In this document: one piece after another, positions 18,896-27,812 of the stretch
How positions within the stretch are numbered: position 1 is the stretch's first letter
How the letters are laid out: every line of letters begins with the position of its first letter
Source of the DNA: Roseateles amylovorans
Lineage (GTDB): Bacteria > Pseudomonadota > Gammaproteobacteria > Burkholderiales > Burkholderiaceae_C
Reading direction: 5' to 3'
NCBI RefSeq assembly: GCF_025398155.2
Contig: NZ_CP104562.2
Span: 4,588,001-4,652,000, forward strand
DNA length: 64,000 nucleotides
Made by a program: the position numbers and the translations under genes
The notes under the pieces: model-generated
Seen by the model: the letters and a program-made list of their open reading frames with translations, nothing else
The model's database searches: none
What the model was told of the DNA's origin: nothing

Positions 18896-20161
18896 TCAGG
18901 CGCTGGCCTTGGCTTCGCGATAGACCAGCAGCGGCTTGGAGTCTTCGTCAATGTTGTGCTCGTCCAGCACGACCTTGGCAACGCCATCCAGGGACGGCAG
19001 TTCAAACATGGTGTCGATCAGCGCATGCTCGACGATGGAGCGCAGGCCGCGGGCGCCGGTCTTGCGTGCCAGGGCCTTGCGGGCCACGGCCATCAGCGCC
19101 GACGAACGCACTTCCAGTTCCACGCCGTCCATCGAGAACAGCTGCTGGTACTGCTTGACCAGGGCATTGCGGGGCTCGGTGAGGATCTGGACCAGCGCGT
19201 CCTCGGTCAGTTCGCCCAGGGTGGCGATGACCGGCAGACGGCCGACCAGTTCCGGGATCAGGCCGAACTTGATCAGGTCGCCCGGCTCGACTTCGCGGAA
19301 CAGCTCGCCGACCTTCTTGTCGCTCTTGCTCTTGACCGCAGCGCCGAAGCCGATGCCGGAGCGCTCGGAACGGTTCTGGATGACCTTTTCCAGGCCATCG
19401 AAGGCGCCGCCGCAGATGAACAGGATGTTGGTCGTGTCGATCTGCAGGAAGTCCTGGTTCGGATGCTTGCGGCCGCCCTGGGGCGGCACCGAGGCCATCG
19501 TGCCTTCGACCAGCTTCAGCAGCGCCTGCTGGACGCCCTCGCCCGACACGTCGCGGGTGATGGAGGGGTTGTCCGCCTTGCGGCTGATCTTGTCGATCTC
19601 ATCGATGTAGACGATGCCGCGCTGGGCGCGCTCGACGTCGTAATTGCAGTTCTGGAGCAGCTTCTGGATGATGTTCTCGACGTCCTCGCCCACATAACCC
19701 GCTTCGGTGAGGGTGGTGGCGTCGGCGATGACGAAGGGCACATTCAGCACGCGTGCCAGCGTCTGGGCCAGCAGCGTCTTGCCGGAACCGGTCGGACCGA
19801 TGAGCAGGATGTTGCTCTTGGACAGCTCCACGCCGTCCTTGGTGTCCGCCGCATGGCGAAGCCGCTTGTAGTGGTTGTAGACCGCCACGGCCAGGGTGCG
19901 CTTGGCCACATCCTGGCCGATGACGTATTGGTCGAGCGTGGTCTTGATCTCGCTCGGGACGGGCAGGTCGGACTTGCTGGCGCGTCCGGACGCGGCCTCG
20001 GCGGGCACTTCGTCACGGATGATGTCGTTGCACAGCTCGATGCACTCGTCGCAGATGAATACCGACGGACCCGCGATCAGCTTCTTGACCTCGTGCTGGC
20101 TCTTGCCGCAGAACGAGCAATACAAGACTTTTTCGCTGGAGTTGCCTTTTTTCTCGGCCAT
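18896..20161 (-). CDS. clpX: ClpXP protease ATPase subunit ClpX
   Basis: Hexameric AAA+ unfoldase feeding substrates to ClpP, 421 residues. The N-terminal zinc-binding domain is intact (CSFCGKSQHE and FICDECIELC), followed by Walker A GPTGSGKT, Walker B IVYIDEIDKI, the pore loop GYVGED, and the IGF loop (RSGIGFGA) that docks into ClpP. It lies between clpP and lon in the canonical order. A GC-rich hairpin separates it from clpP, so it may have its own promoter in the 173-bp gap. Confidence 0.98.
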   Translation of the reverse strand: MAEKKGNSSEKVLYCSFCGKSQHEVKKLIAGPSVFICDECIELCNDIIRDEVPAEAASGRASKSDLPVPSEIKTTLDQYVIGQDVAKRTLAVAVYNHYKRLRHAADTKDGVELSKSNILLIGPTGSGKTLLAQTLARVLNVPFVIADATTLTEAGYVGEDVENIIQKLLQNCNYDVERAQRGIVYIDEIDKISRKADNPSITRDVSGEGVQQALLKLVEGTMASVPPQGGRKHPNQDFLQIDTTNILFICGGAFDGLEKVIQNRSERSGIGFGAAVKSKSDKKVGELFREVEPGDLIKFGLIPELVGRLPVIATLGELTEDALVQILTEPRNALVKQYQQLFSMDGVELEVRSSALMAVARKALARKTGARGLRSIVEHALIDTMFELPSLDGVAKVVLDEHNIDEDSKPLLVYREAKASA

Positions 20162-20290
20162 GGGAGTGCTTGTGGTGCTGCTAGATACAGGCGTTGTGCC
20201 TGCATTGATGATAGTTCAATTGCCGGGACCACCCTTGGGGGGATAAAAGCCCCTAAGAGCGGTTTATTGCGGTGCCATGAAATCTGACAC

Positions 20291-20325
20291 CGCCGGCGCG
20301 TGGACCCGGCTCCGACGCGCCGGCG
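20291..20325 (-). other. Hairpin in the clpP-clpX gap
   Basis: The arms 20291-20301 and 20315-20325 are perfectly complementary over 11 bp. It follows the clpP stop on the minus strand and lacks a clean T-run, so it may be a weak terminator or an mRNA-processing hairpin. Confidence 0.45.
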
Positions 20326-20334
20326 CAGGACCGA

Positions 20335-20943
20335 TCAGCCCCGTTTTTCGATCACGGCGTCGATCAGGCCGTAGCCCTCGGCTTCCTTGGCGGACATGAA
20401 GTAATCCCGCTCGGTGTCGGCCTGGATCTTCTCCAGGCTTTGGCCGGTGCGCTCCGCCAGGATGCGGTTGAGCTGCTCACGGGTCTTCAGGATCTCGCGG
20501 GCATGGATCTCGATGTCCGTGGCCTGTCCCTGGGCGCCGCCCAGCGGCTGGTGGATCATGATCTTGGCGTTGGGCAGCGAGAACCGCTTGCCCTTCTCGC
20601 CTGCGGCCAGCAGGAACGCGCCCATCGACGCAGCCATGCCCATGCACAGCGTGGACACCTGCGGCTTGATGAACTGCATGGTGTCGTAGATCGACATCCC
20701 TGCCGACACGCTGCCGCCCGGCGAGTTGATGTAGAGCGAGATTTCCTTGTCCGGATTCTCGCTCTCGAGGAACAGCAGCTGCGCCACCACCAGGTTGGCC
20801 ACGGCGTCATTGACCGGGCCGACCAGGAAGACGATGCGCTCACGCAGCAGACGGCTGTAGATGTCATAGGCGCGCTCGCCGCGGCCCGACTGTTCGATCA
20901 CGATGGGCACCATGCCCAGATTGCTAGTTTCCAGCGCGCTCAT
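20335..20943 (-). CDS. clpP: ClpXP protease proteolytic subunit ClpP
   Basis: Tetradecameric serine protease core, 202 residues from the ATG at 20943. Catalytic triad: Ser in GMAASMGAFLLA, His in KIMIHQPLGG, Asp in DTERDYFMS. The start was chosen at MSALETSN, since the longer frame to 21114 adds 57 non-homologous residues, while the N-terminal propeptide plus VIEQSGRGERAYDIYSRLL is standard. It is part of tig-clpP-clpX-lon. A second, divergent ClpP homologue lies at 55190. Confidence 0.98.
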   Translation of the reverse strand: MSALETSNLGMVPIVIEQSGRGERAYDIYSRLLRERIVFLVGPVNDAVANLVVAQLLFLESENPDKEISLYINSPGGSVSAGMSIYDTMQFIKPQVSTLCMGMAASMGAFLLAAGEKGKRFSLPNAKIMIHQPLGGAQGQATDIEIHAREILKTREQLNRILAERTGQSLEKIQADTERDYFMSAKEAEGYGLIDAVIEKRG

Positions 20944-21156
20944 GAAATCCTCTGTTGTGGTTCGCGTCACGTCGACGATTATGTCCCGCAGCCCAAGCCC
21001 CTGCCGGCGATGTCCCGGGAGCACGGCAGCGACACCCTCGGGCCGCCAGACAACTCGGCCTGAGTCACCCGGAAGTACGGTTGTGTCACCCGGAAGTGGG
21101 GGCAGGATCGGCACTCACAAGCGGTGAGTCCCTCAGTCCCAATCAGGACGCAGAAA

Positions 21157-21190
21157 TGACAAAGGCGCCGGCCTCTCGGCGCGGCGCCTT
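21157..21190 (-). terminator. Terminator between tig and clpP
   Basis: On the minus strand AAGGCGCCG (21182-21190) pairs over 9 bp with CGGCGCCTT (21162-21170), followed by TGTCATTT. It lies in the 318-bp tig-clpP gap, which otherwise shows only a short direct repeat TGTCACCCGGAAGT-like around 21063-21100 and no gene. The tail TTTGTCATTT is shared with two other hairpins in the window. Confidence 0.6.
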
Positions 21191-21261
21191 GGTGTGAGGC
21201 ATCGAACCAGCAGCGGGGATCGAGCTCGATCCCCTCAGCGGGCGCGTTGCCGCGACACGGA

Positions 21262-22572
21262 TCAGGCCTGAGCCATCAGCTCATCGAACGGCAGTTGCTT
21301 GTCGTTGATCTTGGCCTTGCCCAGGACGAAGTCGGTGACGTTGTTCTCGATCACGACGGCTTCGACTTCGGCCATGCGTTCGCGGTCCGACAGGTACCAA
21401 CGCACGACTTCAGCCGGCTTCTCGTAGCTTTGCGAGATGTCTTCGATGTGAGCCTGGAGTTGTTCCGGCTTGGCTTGCAGGTTGTTGGCACGCACCAGCT
21501 CGGCGACGACCAGACCCAGGCGGACGCGCTTCTCAGCTTGTTCCTTGAAGAGTTCGGCGGGGATCGGCGCCTTGTCGGCATCCTTCACGCCACGCTTCTT
21601 CAGGTCTTCGCGGGCGTTGGCGACCATGCGCTCGGCTTCGCCTTCGACCAGCGCCTGGGGCACATCGAGCTCGGCCTTGGAGACCAGCGCGTCCATGGCG
21701 GCGCCCTTGTTGCGAGCCAGCACGCGGAACTTCACTTCGCGCTCGAGGTTCTTCTTGATGTCGGCGCGCAGGGCTTCGACGGTCGCTTCCTTGATGCCGA
21801 GGGCCTTGGCGAAGGCTTCGTTCACGTCAGGCAGGTGCTGGGCTTCGATCTTCTTGACCGTGACCAGGAAGTCGGCTTCCTTGCCGGCCACTTCCTTGCC
21901 GTGGTAGTCCTCGGGGAAGGCGAGCGGGAAGGTCTTGGATTCCCCGGCCTTCATGCCGCGCACGGCCTTCTCGAAGGCTTCGAGCATCTGGCCTTCGCCC
22001 AGCAGGAACTGGAATGCGTCGGCCTTGCCGCCGGCGAAGGGCTCGCCGTCGATCTTGCCTTCGAAGTCGATGGTGACGCGGTCGCCGTCGGCGGCCACAT
22101 CGGCGGCAGCGCGCTGGGCGAACGAGCGACGCTGCTTGCGCAGGATCTCGACCGTCTTGTCGATGGCTTCTTCGGTCACTTCGGCGGAGATGCGATCGAC
22201 TTCGGCCTCGGCCAGGTCACCCAGCTTGACTTCGGGATAGACCTCGAAGGTGGCGTCGAAAGCCAGCTGGCCTTCGGGGGCGCTGTCCTTCTGCTCGATG
22301 CGGGGCATGCCGGCGACGCGCAGCTTGGCTTCGTTGGCGGACTGGCTGAAGGCTTCGCCCAGCTTGTCGTTCACCACTTCGTATTGCACGGAAGCGCCGT
22401 AGCGCTGGGCCACGAAGGACATCGGCACCTTGCCGGGGCGGAAGCCGTCGGCCTTGACGGTGCGCGCCAGCTTCTTCAGGCGGGTCTCGACCTCGCTGTT
22501 GATGTCAGCGGCCGCCAGCGTGAGCGTGATGCGGCGTTCGAGCTTTTCGAGAGTTTCGACGGTGACAGCCAT
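21262..22572 (-). CDS. tig: Trigger factor
   Basis: Ribosome-associated chaperone and peptidyl-prolyl isomerase, 436 residues from the ATG at 22572. The N-terminal ribosome-binding signature GFRPGKVPMSFVAQRYG, the FKBP-like core (DGDRVTIDFEGKIDGEPFAGGKA), and the C-terminal chaperone arms are all present. The longer frame starts inside tRNA-Leu and is not used. The tRNA ends only 24 bases before the start codon, so both are probably on one transcript. Confidence 0.97.
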   Translation of the reverse strand: MAVTVETLEKLERRITLTLAAADINSEVETRLKKLARTVKADGFRPGKVPMSFVAQRYGASVQYEVVNDKLGEAFSQSANEAKLRVAGMPRIEQKDSAPEGQLAFDATFEVYPEVKLGDLAEAEVDRISAEVTEEAIDKTVEILRKQRRSFAQRAAADVAADGDRVTIDFEGKIDGEPFAGGKADAFQFLLGEGQMLEAFEKAVRGMKAGESKTFPLAFPEDYHGKEVAGKEADFLVTVKKIEAQHLPDVNEAFAKALGIKEATVEALRADIKKNLEREVKFRVLARNKGAAMDALVSKAELDVPQALVEGEAERMVANAREDLKKRGVKDADKAPIPAELFKEQAEKRVRLGLVVAELVRANNLQAKPEQLQAHIEDISQSYEKPAEVVRWYLSDRERMAEVEAVVIENNVTDFVLGKAKINDKQLPFDELMAQA

Positions 22573-22596
22573 AGTGGACTCGGAAACAGTTGGAAG

Positions 22597-22683
22597 TGGT
22601 GCGCGGGGCCGGACTCGAACCGGCACGCCCGTGAAGGCGTCAGGACCTAAACCTGGTGCGTCTACCAATTTCGCCACCCGCGC
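22597..22683 (-). tRNA. tRNA-Leu (anticodon TAG)
   Basis: An 87-base class II tRNA on the minus strand from GCGCGGGTGGCGAAATTG to CCGCGCACCA with encoded CCA. The anticodon loop TTTAGGT gives TAG, and a long variable arm is present. It is directly upstream of tig in the same direction. Confidence 0.95.
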
Positions 22684-23302
22684 TGGGTGAACAAGGGCTG
22701 CCTGCTGCGCTCTCGCGTTGCCTGGGCACGTGGCCTCGGTGCATCACGGGGAGAACGGCGGGCAGCCCCTTGGTAATGGGAACTAACGGGAACTGAATGG
22801 AACGGGGTACGGGCGACGTCATGAGCGGCTGCAGGACACACCTGGGCTGCTCAAGGCTCTTTCCAGGACCGCGTTCAGACGGGCCACGCCCTGCTCCCTC
22901 GATCCGGGAAACCGGCGATTGTAGCCAATGAACCGATCAGTTTCGCACCGCCCGCCGCCGGGATAAACCCACGCCCGTTGGCAGACCGCCTGAAAACCGC
23001 CGAAAGCCGCGGAAAGCCGAAAACCCGGCCACCCCACGCCGAAGCCTGCACGTGGCCTGTTTCGCCGAAGGGCTCGGTGTCACGGATCAGGCCGACCGGG
23101 GAGGCCTTTTCGGAAGTATTAGGAGGAATTCGGCGGACGTGAGTCCGACGAAGGGGGACATGGAGAAAAGGCCTCCCCGGTCGGCCTGATCGCGCGCGGG
23201 CGGGTGAAGTGGGAGGGGTTTGAGCCACTCACGGAAGTGACCATGGCCGCCACACGCCCTCCCCCCCCAGGGAGCAGCCCCCCCGGCCCGCAAAGCTCCC
23301 CA
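22684..23302. other. 619-bp intergenic region with a perfect inverted repeat
   Basis: No gene is recognised here. On the minus strand a TACAAT box (22916-22921) is a possible -10 for the tRNA-Leu/tig transcript, with a poor -35. The right part holds the 27-bp inverted repeat listed separately, lying after the RND pump stop. Confidence 0.45.
23085..23191. repeat. Perfect 27-bp inverted repeat with a nested hairpin
   Basis: Bases 23085-23111 are the exact reverse complement of 23165-23191, separated by 53 bp. The spacer itself contains CGGAC/GTCCG around a GTGA-type loop. Arms end in GATC on the outside. The element lies about 110 bases past the RND permease stop. It looks like a small mobile palindrome (MITE-like) or a very strong bidirectional terminator; no T-run is directly attached. 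Confidence 0.75.
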
Positions 23303-26300
23303 TCAATGCGTCACCGGCGCGATCCCCGCATTCGGATCCCGTTCCACCCGGAACCACGCGGCGTACATGGCGGGCAGCGCCAGCAGGGTCAGCACGGTGG
23401 CCACGATCAGGCCGCCCATGATGGCGACGGCCATCGGACCCCAGAACACGCTGCGCGACAGCGGCACCATGGCCAGCACGGCGGCGGCGGCGGTGAGCGC
23501 GATCGGACGCAGCCGTCGCACGGCCGACTCGACGATGGCCTGCGCCGCGGGCACGCCCCGGCCGCGATCCTGCTCGATCTGGTCGATCAGGATGACCGAG
23601 TTGCGCTGGATCATCCCCATCAGGGCGATCACCCCCAGCATGGCCACGAAACCGAACGGGCGATTGAGGATCAGCAGTGCCGCCGACACACCCGCAATGC
23701 CCAGGAAGCCGGTCAGGAAGGCCAGCATCGCCCGGGAGAAGCTGTGCAGCTGCAGCATCAACAGGGTGAAGGTGATGAACAACATGATCGGCACGCCGGC
23801 CGCGATGGAGCCCTGGCCCTTGCTGCTCTCCTCGACCTCACCGGCGATGGAGATGGAATAACCCGGCGGCAGATCCTTCTGCAGTTCGCTGATCTTGGGC
23901 CAGACCTGGTAGGTGACCGTCGCGCCCTGCAGGCCTTCGATCACATCGCCCTGCACCGTGATCGCGAACGCACGCCCTTCGCGGTGCATCACACCCGGTT
24001 CCCAGGTCAGGCGCGGCTTGGCCACCTGCGCCAACGGCACGGAGCGGCCCGCCGCCGTTGGCACATAGGCGTTGGCCAGCTTGGTCAGCGTGTCGCGCTC
24101 GTCCACCGGCTGGCGCAGCACGATGTCGATCAGTCGATCGGCTTCCCGGTACTGGCCCACCGTGTTGCCCGACAACATGATCCGCACCGCCTGCGAAATG
24201 CCTTGGCTGGTGACCCCCAGCGCACGCGCCTTGTCCTGGTCCACGTCCAGGCGAAGCACCTTCACCGACTCGTTCCAGTTGTCGTTCACGCCCACCATGT
24301 TGGGATTGGCCCGCATCAGCAACTTGGCCTTGTCGGCCGCCTGACGCAGCAGCGTCGGATCGTCGCCGGCGATGCGGAACTGCACCGGGTACTGCACCGG
24401 CGGGCCGTTCTGCAGCAGCTTGACGCGGCCGCGCACATCGGAGAACTCGGCCGCGAGGATGGCCGGCAGCTTGCGGCGCAGGGCCTCGCGATCGTCCGGC
24501 GTCTTGGGCAACACGATGACCTGGCTGACGTTGGTGTTGGGCAGGATCTGGTCCAGTGGCAGGTAGAAGCGCGGCACGCCCGAGCCGACCCAGGTCGTCA
24601 CGCTGCCCACCAGCGGCTCCTTGAGCATGCGGGCCTCGAAGCGCTTGGCGACCTCATTGCTCTGCTGGATGGTCGAGCCCTCCGGCAGCCACAGGTCAAC
24701 CATGATCTCCGGCCGGCTGGAGTCGGGGAAGAACTGCTGCTGCACCTTGCCCATGCCGACCAGGCCCAGCACAAAGACCAGCACCGTCACACCGATGGTC
24801 TTCCAGCGATGTTGGACGCACCAGGCCACCGCGCGGCGGAACCGGTTGTAGAACGGGGTGTCGAACACCTCGTGGCTTTCGCCCTCATGGCCGGCACGGG
24901 TCTTCAGCAACAGCGCGCCCAGATAGGGGACGAAGTAGACCGAGACCAGCCAGGAGATCACCAGCGCCGCCGCGGTCACGGCGAAGATCGCGAAGGTGTA
25001 TTCGCCCACCGCCGATTTCGCCAGACCGATCGGCAGGAAGCCGACGGCCGTGATCAGCGTGCCAGTGAGCATCGGCATCGCGGTGACTTCATAGGCATAC
25101 GTCGCCGCATGCATCTTGTCGTAGCCCTCTTCGAGCTTGCGGACCATCATCTCGACCGCAATGATGGCGTCGTCCACCAGCAACCCGAGCGCGATGATCA
25201 GCGACCCGAGTGAGATCTTGTGCAGGCCGACGCCCGCATAGAGCATCACCACGAAGGTGATCGCCAGCACCAGCGGAATCGTGATGCCGACCACCAGGCC
25301 CGGCCACACGTCGATGCGCAGCGGCTTGGTGTGCAGGCCCAGGCTGATGAAGCTCACGCCCAGCACCACCACGACCGCTTCGATCAGCACATGCACGAAT
25401 TCGCCGACGGAGCGCTTCACCGCCTCCGGCTGGTCCTGCACCTGGGCCAGCGTCACGCCGGCGGGCAGCGTCTTTTGCAGACGCTGCGTGGCCGTCTTGA
25501 GCGCCTTGCCCAGCACGACGATGTCGCCCCCCTTGGACATCGACACGCCCAGCGCCACCACCTGCTTGCCCTGGTAGCGGACCATGGTGCTCGGCGGGTC
25601 GACAAAGCCGCGGCGGATGGTCGCGATGTCGCCCAGGCGCAAGCTGCTGGCCACGCCGGTGGTGGTGTTGGTGGCGCGGATCGGGAAGTCGCTCAGCGAC
25701 TGGACGGAGTTGAGTTGCCCCTCCACCCGGATCTGCACATTCGCGCTGCCCGCGTCCATGACGCCGGCGCTTTCGACCGCGTTCTGCGCATTCAGTTGCG
25801 AGACCACCTGGTTGAAGTCCAGGCCCAGTTCAGCCAGCCGCTTCTGCGAGACCTCGACAAAGAGTTTCTCCGCCTGCACGCCGAAGAGATCGACCTTGGC
25901 CACGTCAGGCAGGTGCAGCAGTTCCGAGCGCACCGCCTCGGCCTGCTGACGGAGTTCCTCATAGGAGAAACCGCCGTCGGTCGAGAGCGCAAAGATGGAG
26001 CCGTAGACGTCGCCGAACTCGTCGTTGAAGAACGGCCCCAGCACGCCCTGCGGCAAGGTGGCGCGCATGTCGCCGATCTTCTTGCGCACGGTGTACCAAA
26101 GCTGCGGCACGTCGGCGGCCGAGGTGTTGTCCTTGACCTGGAAGATGGTCAGCGACTCGCCGGGCTTGGTGTAGCTGCGGATCTTGTCGGCATGGGGCAC
26201 TTCCTGCAGGGTGCGCTCGATCTTGTCGGTCACCTGCTCGGCCATCTGCTGGGGCGTGGCGCCCGGCCAGTAGGCCTGCACCACCATCGCACGGAAGGTG

Positions 26301-26443
26301 AACGGCGGATCCTCGTCCTGGCCCAGCTGGAAGTAGGCAGCGAAGCCCAGGATCATCAGCACCACCATCAGGTAGCGGGTCAGGGGGGCATGCTCCAGCG
26401 CCCAGCGCGAGAGGTTGAATCCGGCGCGGCTTGGGTTGCTCAT
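23303..26443 (-). CDS. RND efflux transporter, inner-membrane permease
   Basis: A proton-driven pump subunit of the AcrB/MexB superfamily, 1046 residues, with the typical duplicated layout of 12 membrane helices and two large periplasmic loops. The TM4 motif LGLLVDDAIIAVEMMVRKLEEG has the paired Asp residues of the proton relay. GRGVPAAQAIVESAVRRLRPIALTAAAAVLAMVPL is the C-terminal repeat counterpart. The N-terminus (ALEHAPLTRYLMVVLMILGFAAYFQLGQDEDPPF) resembles the shorter-named RND group with EDPPF rather than true AcrB. It lies 15 bp after its adaptor gene. No outer-membrane channel gene is adjacent. Substrates are unknown. Confidence 0.95.
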   Translation of the reverse strand: MSNPSRAGFNLSRWALEHAPLTRYLMVVLMILGFAAYFQLGQDEDPPFTFRAMVVQAYWPGATPQQMAEQVTDKIERTLQEVPHADKIRSYTKPGESLTIFQVKDNTSAADVPQLWYTVRKKIGDMRATLPQGVLGPFFNDEFGDVYGSIFALSTDGGFSYEELRQQAEAVRSELLHLPDVAKVDLFGVQAEKLFVEVSQKRLAELGLDFNQVVSQLNAQNAVESAGVMDAGSANVQIRVEGQLNSVQSLSDFPIRATNTTTGVASSLRLGDIATIRRGFVDPPSTMVRYQGKQVVALGVSMSKGGDIVVLGKALKTATQRLQKTLPAGVTLAQVQDQPEAVKRSVGEFVHVLIEAVVVVLGVSFISLGLHTKPLRIDVWPGLVVGITIPLVLAITFVVMLYAGVGLHKISLGSLIIALGLLVDDAIIAVEMMVRKLEEGYDKMHAATYAYEVTAMPMLTGTLITAVGFLPIGLAKSAVGEYTFAIFAVTAAALVISWLVSVYFVPYLGALLLKTRAGHEGESHEVFDTPFYNRFRRAVAWCVQHRWKTIGVTVLVFVLGLVGMGKVQQQFFPDSSRPEIMVDLWLPEGSTIQQSNEVAKRFEARMLKEPLVGSVTTWVGSGVPRFYLPLDQILPNTNVSQVIVLPKTPDDREALRRKLPAILAAEFSDVRGRVKLLQNGPPVQYPVQFRIAGDDPTLLRQAADKAKLLMRANPNMVGVNDNWNESVKVLRLDVDQDKARALGVTSQGISQAVRIMLSGNTVGQYREADRLIDIVLRQPVDERDTLTKLANAYVPTAAGRSVPLAQVAKPRLTWEPGVMHREGRAFAITVQGDVIEGLQGATVTYQVWPKISELQKDLPPGYSISIAGEVEESSKGQGSIAAGVPIMLFITFTLLMLQLHSFSRAMLAFLTGFLGIAGVSAALLILNRPFGFVAMLGVIALMGMIQRNSVILIDQIEQDRGRGVPAAQAIVESAVRRLRPIALTAAAAVLAMVPLSRSVFWGPMAVAIMGGLIVATVLTLLALPAMYAAWFRVERDPNAGIAPVTH

Positions 26444-26458
26444 CAGGGGCTCCCGGGC

Positions 26459-27646
26459 TCAGCGTTGCGATGCGGCGGACGCAGCGGGTGCGGCAGGCTG
26501 ACCGCCCACCACCGGTCGCGCATCTTCCGCCGGCGCACCGGCGGGTTTGTAGCGCTTGACCTTCTGTCCCGGTGTCAGCACATGCGCGCCGGCAGTCACC
26601 ACTTCCATGCCAGGCGTGAGCCCGTGCACGATCAATTCATTGCCTTCCGCGCCGGTCACCTGCACCGTGCGCGGCTGGACCGTCATCGTCTTCGGATCGA
26701 GCAGCAGCACCGAAGCACGGCCTTGCGCTTCCACCACCGCGCTGAGCGGCAGCTTGATGGCGTCGTCCGCCTGGGTACCGCTCATCACCACCGTTGCGGT
26801 CTGGCCCAGACGCACCTCACCGCCCTGGAGTTCAGCCTTCGCGAGGAAGGTGCGGGTGGCGGGGTCGGCCGAGGCGGCCAGTTCACGCAGTTGGATGGGC
26901 AGAGGCTCGGCGCGCGCATCGCTCCAGAGCTTGACCGACAGACCGCCGGGCGTGGACGCCGCGGTGCGCACCAGGGCGATCTGATCCTCCGGGACCGAGA
27001 AGACGATGTCGCGCGGACCGTCATGGGCCACCCGGACGATCGGCGTGCCGGCGGCCACCACCATGCCGGGTTCGGCATCGACGCTGGTCACCACGCCGGC
27101 CACATCCGACACCAAGGTCGCGTACTGGGCCTGGTTCCGCTGCACATCCGCCTGGGCGCGCGCCTGATCGAACTGGGCCTGGGCGGCCTTGAAGGCGGCA
27201 TCCCGACGCTCCAACTCGGCGGCACTGATGAAGCCCTGGTCACGCAGTTCGATGTAGCGCTTGAAATCGGCGCCCGACTGGTCGCGATTCACCTTGGCCG
27301 CCAGCAAGGCGGCGCGCGCCGAGTCCTGTGCCAGCACGAAATCCTGGCTGTCCAGACGCGCGAGCAATTGCCCCGGCTTGACGACCGCGCCCAGATCAAC
27401 CCGCCGCTCCAGCAGCTTGCCGCCGACGCGGAAAGACAACCGCGACTCGGTGCGCGCCCGCACTTCCGCCGCGTATTCGCGCTTCATGCCGGCGGACTGC
27501 GAGGTCAGCACCAGGGTGCGGACATAGCGATCAGGCTCGGGCGCCTGTTCCTGTTTGCCGCAGGCCACCAGCCACAGCGCCGGCAAGCACATCAAAACCC
27601 GGCTCCACAGCTTCACGCGCGGGGACACAAGAGACCGTTGGGGCAT
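26459..27646 (-). CDS. RND efflux periplasmic adaptor lipoprotein
   Basis: Membrane-fusion protein linking the permease to an outer-membrane channel. From the ATG at 27646 it has 395 residues with a lipoprotein signal (WLVACGKQ). The order is beta-barrel/lipoyl (RVGGKLLERRVDLGAVVKPGQLLARLD), coiled-coil hairpin, second lipoyl half (DVAGVVTSVDAEPGMVVAAGTPIVRVA), and a C-terminal Ala/Pro-rich tail. The later start was chosen because it puts the signal peptide at the N-terminus; the frame extends to 27739 and would run through the operator. Confidence 0.93.
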   Translation of the reverse strand: MPQRSLVSPRVKLWSRVLMCLPALWLVACGKQEQAPEPDRYVRTLVLTSQSAGMKREYAAEVRARTESRLSFRVGGKLLERRVDLGAVVKPGQLLARLDSQDFVLAQDSARAALLAAKVNRDQSGADFKRYIELRDQGFISAAELERRDAAFKAAQAQFDQARAQADVQRNQAQYATLVSDVAGVVTSVDAEPGMVVAAGTPIVRVAHDGPRDIVFSVPEDQIALVRTAASTPGGLSVKLWSDARAEPLPIQLRELAASADPATRTFLAKAELQGGEVRLGQTATVVMSGTQADDAIKLPLSAVVEAQGRASVLLLDPKTMTVQPRTVQVTGAEGNELIVHGLTPGMEVVTAGAHVLTPGQKVKRYKPAGAPAEDARPVVGGQPAAPAASAASQR

Positions 27647-27696
27647 GAACCACCTCGACAAAGGCGCAGCGCGCAACAGGCGCGCCGCAGTAACTG

Positions 27697-27710
27697 ACTG
27701 ACCGGTCAGT
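27697..27710 (-). promoter_or_regulatory. TetR-type operator of the RND pump
   Basis: ACTGACCGGTCAGT is a perfect 14-bp palindrome 51 bases upstream of the adaptor start, overlapping a TAATGTATTC/TACATT-rich promoter-like patch. The TGACCGGTCA core is common in operators of TetR repressors of efflux pumps. No TetR gene is adjacent. Confidence 0.6.
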
Positions 27711-27812
27711 AATGTATTCAGAGGGTAGAACCCTGTCAAACCAGACGGCGACAGATCACTTCGGTCTGGTGCGTCTTCGCATCAGGCTGGGGCAGAGGGC
27801 GATCCGTCGACA

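Noticed and set aside
20335..21114. 259-residue version of ClpP
   Set aside because: The extra 57 residues have no homology to ClpP; the standard N-terminus begins at 20943.
23204..27697. Two very long plus-strand frames opposite the RND pump genes
   Set aside because: They mirror the RND permease and adaptor genes on the minus strand and have no recognisable domains.
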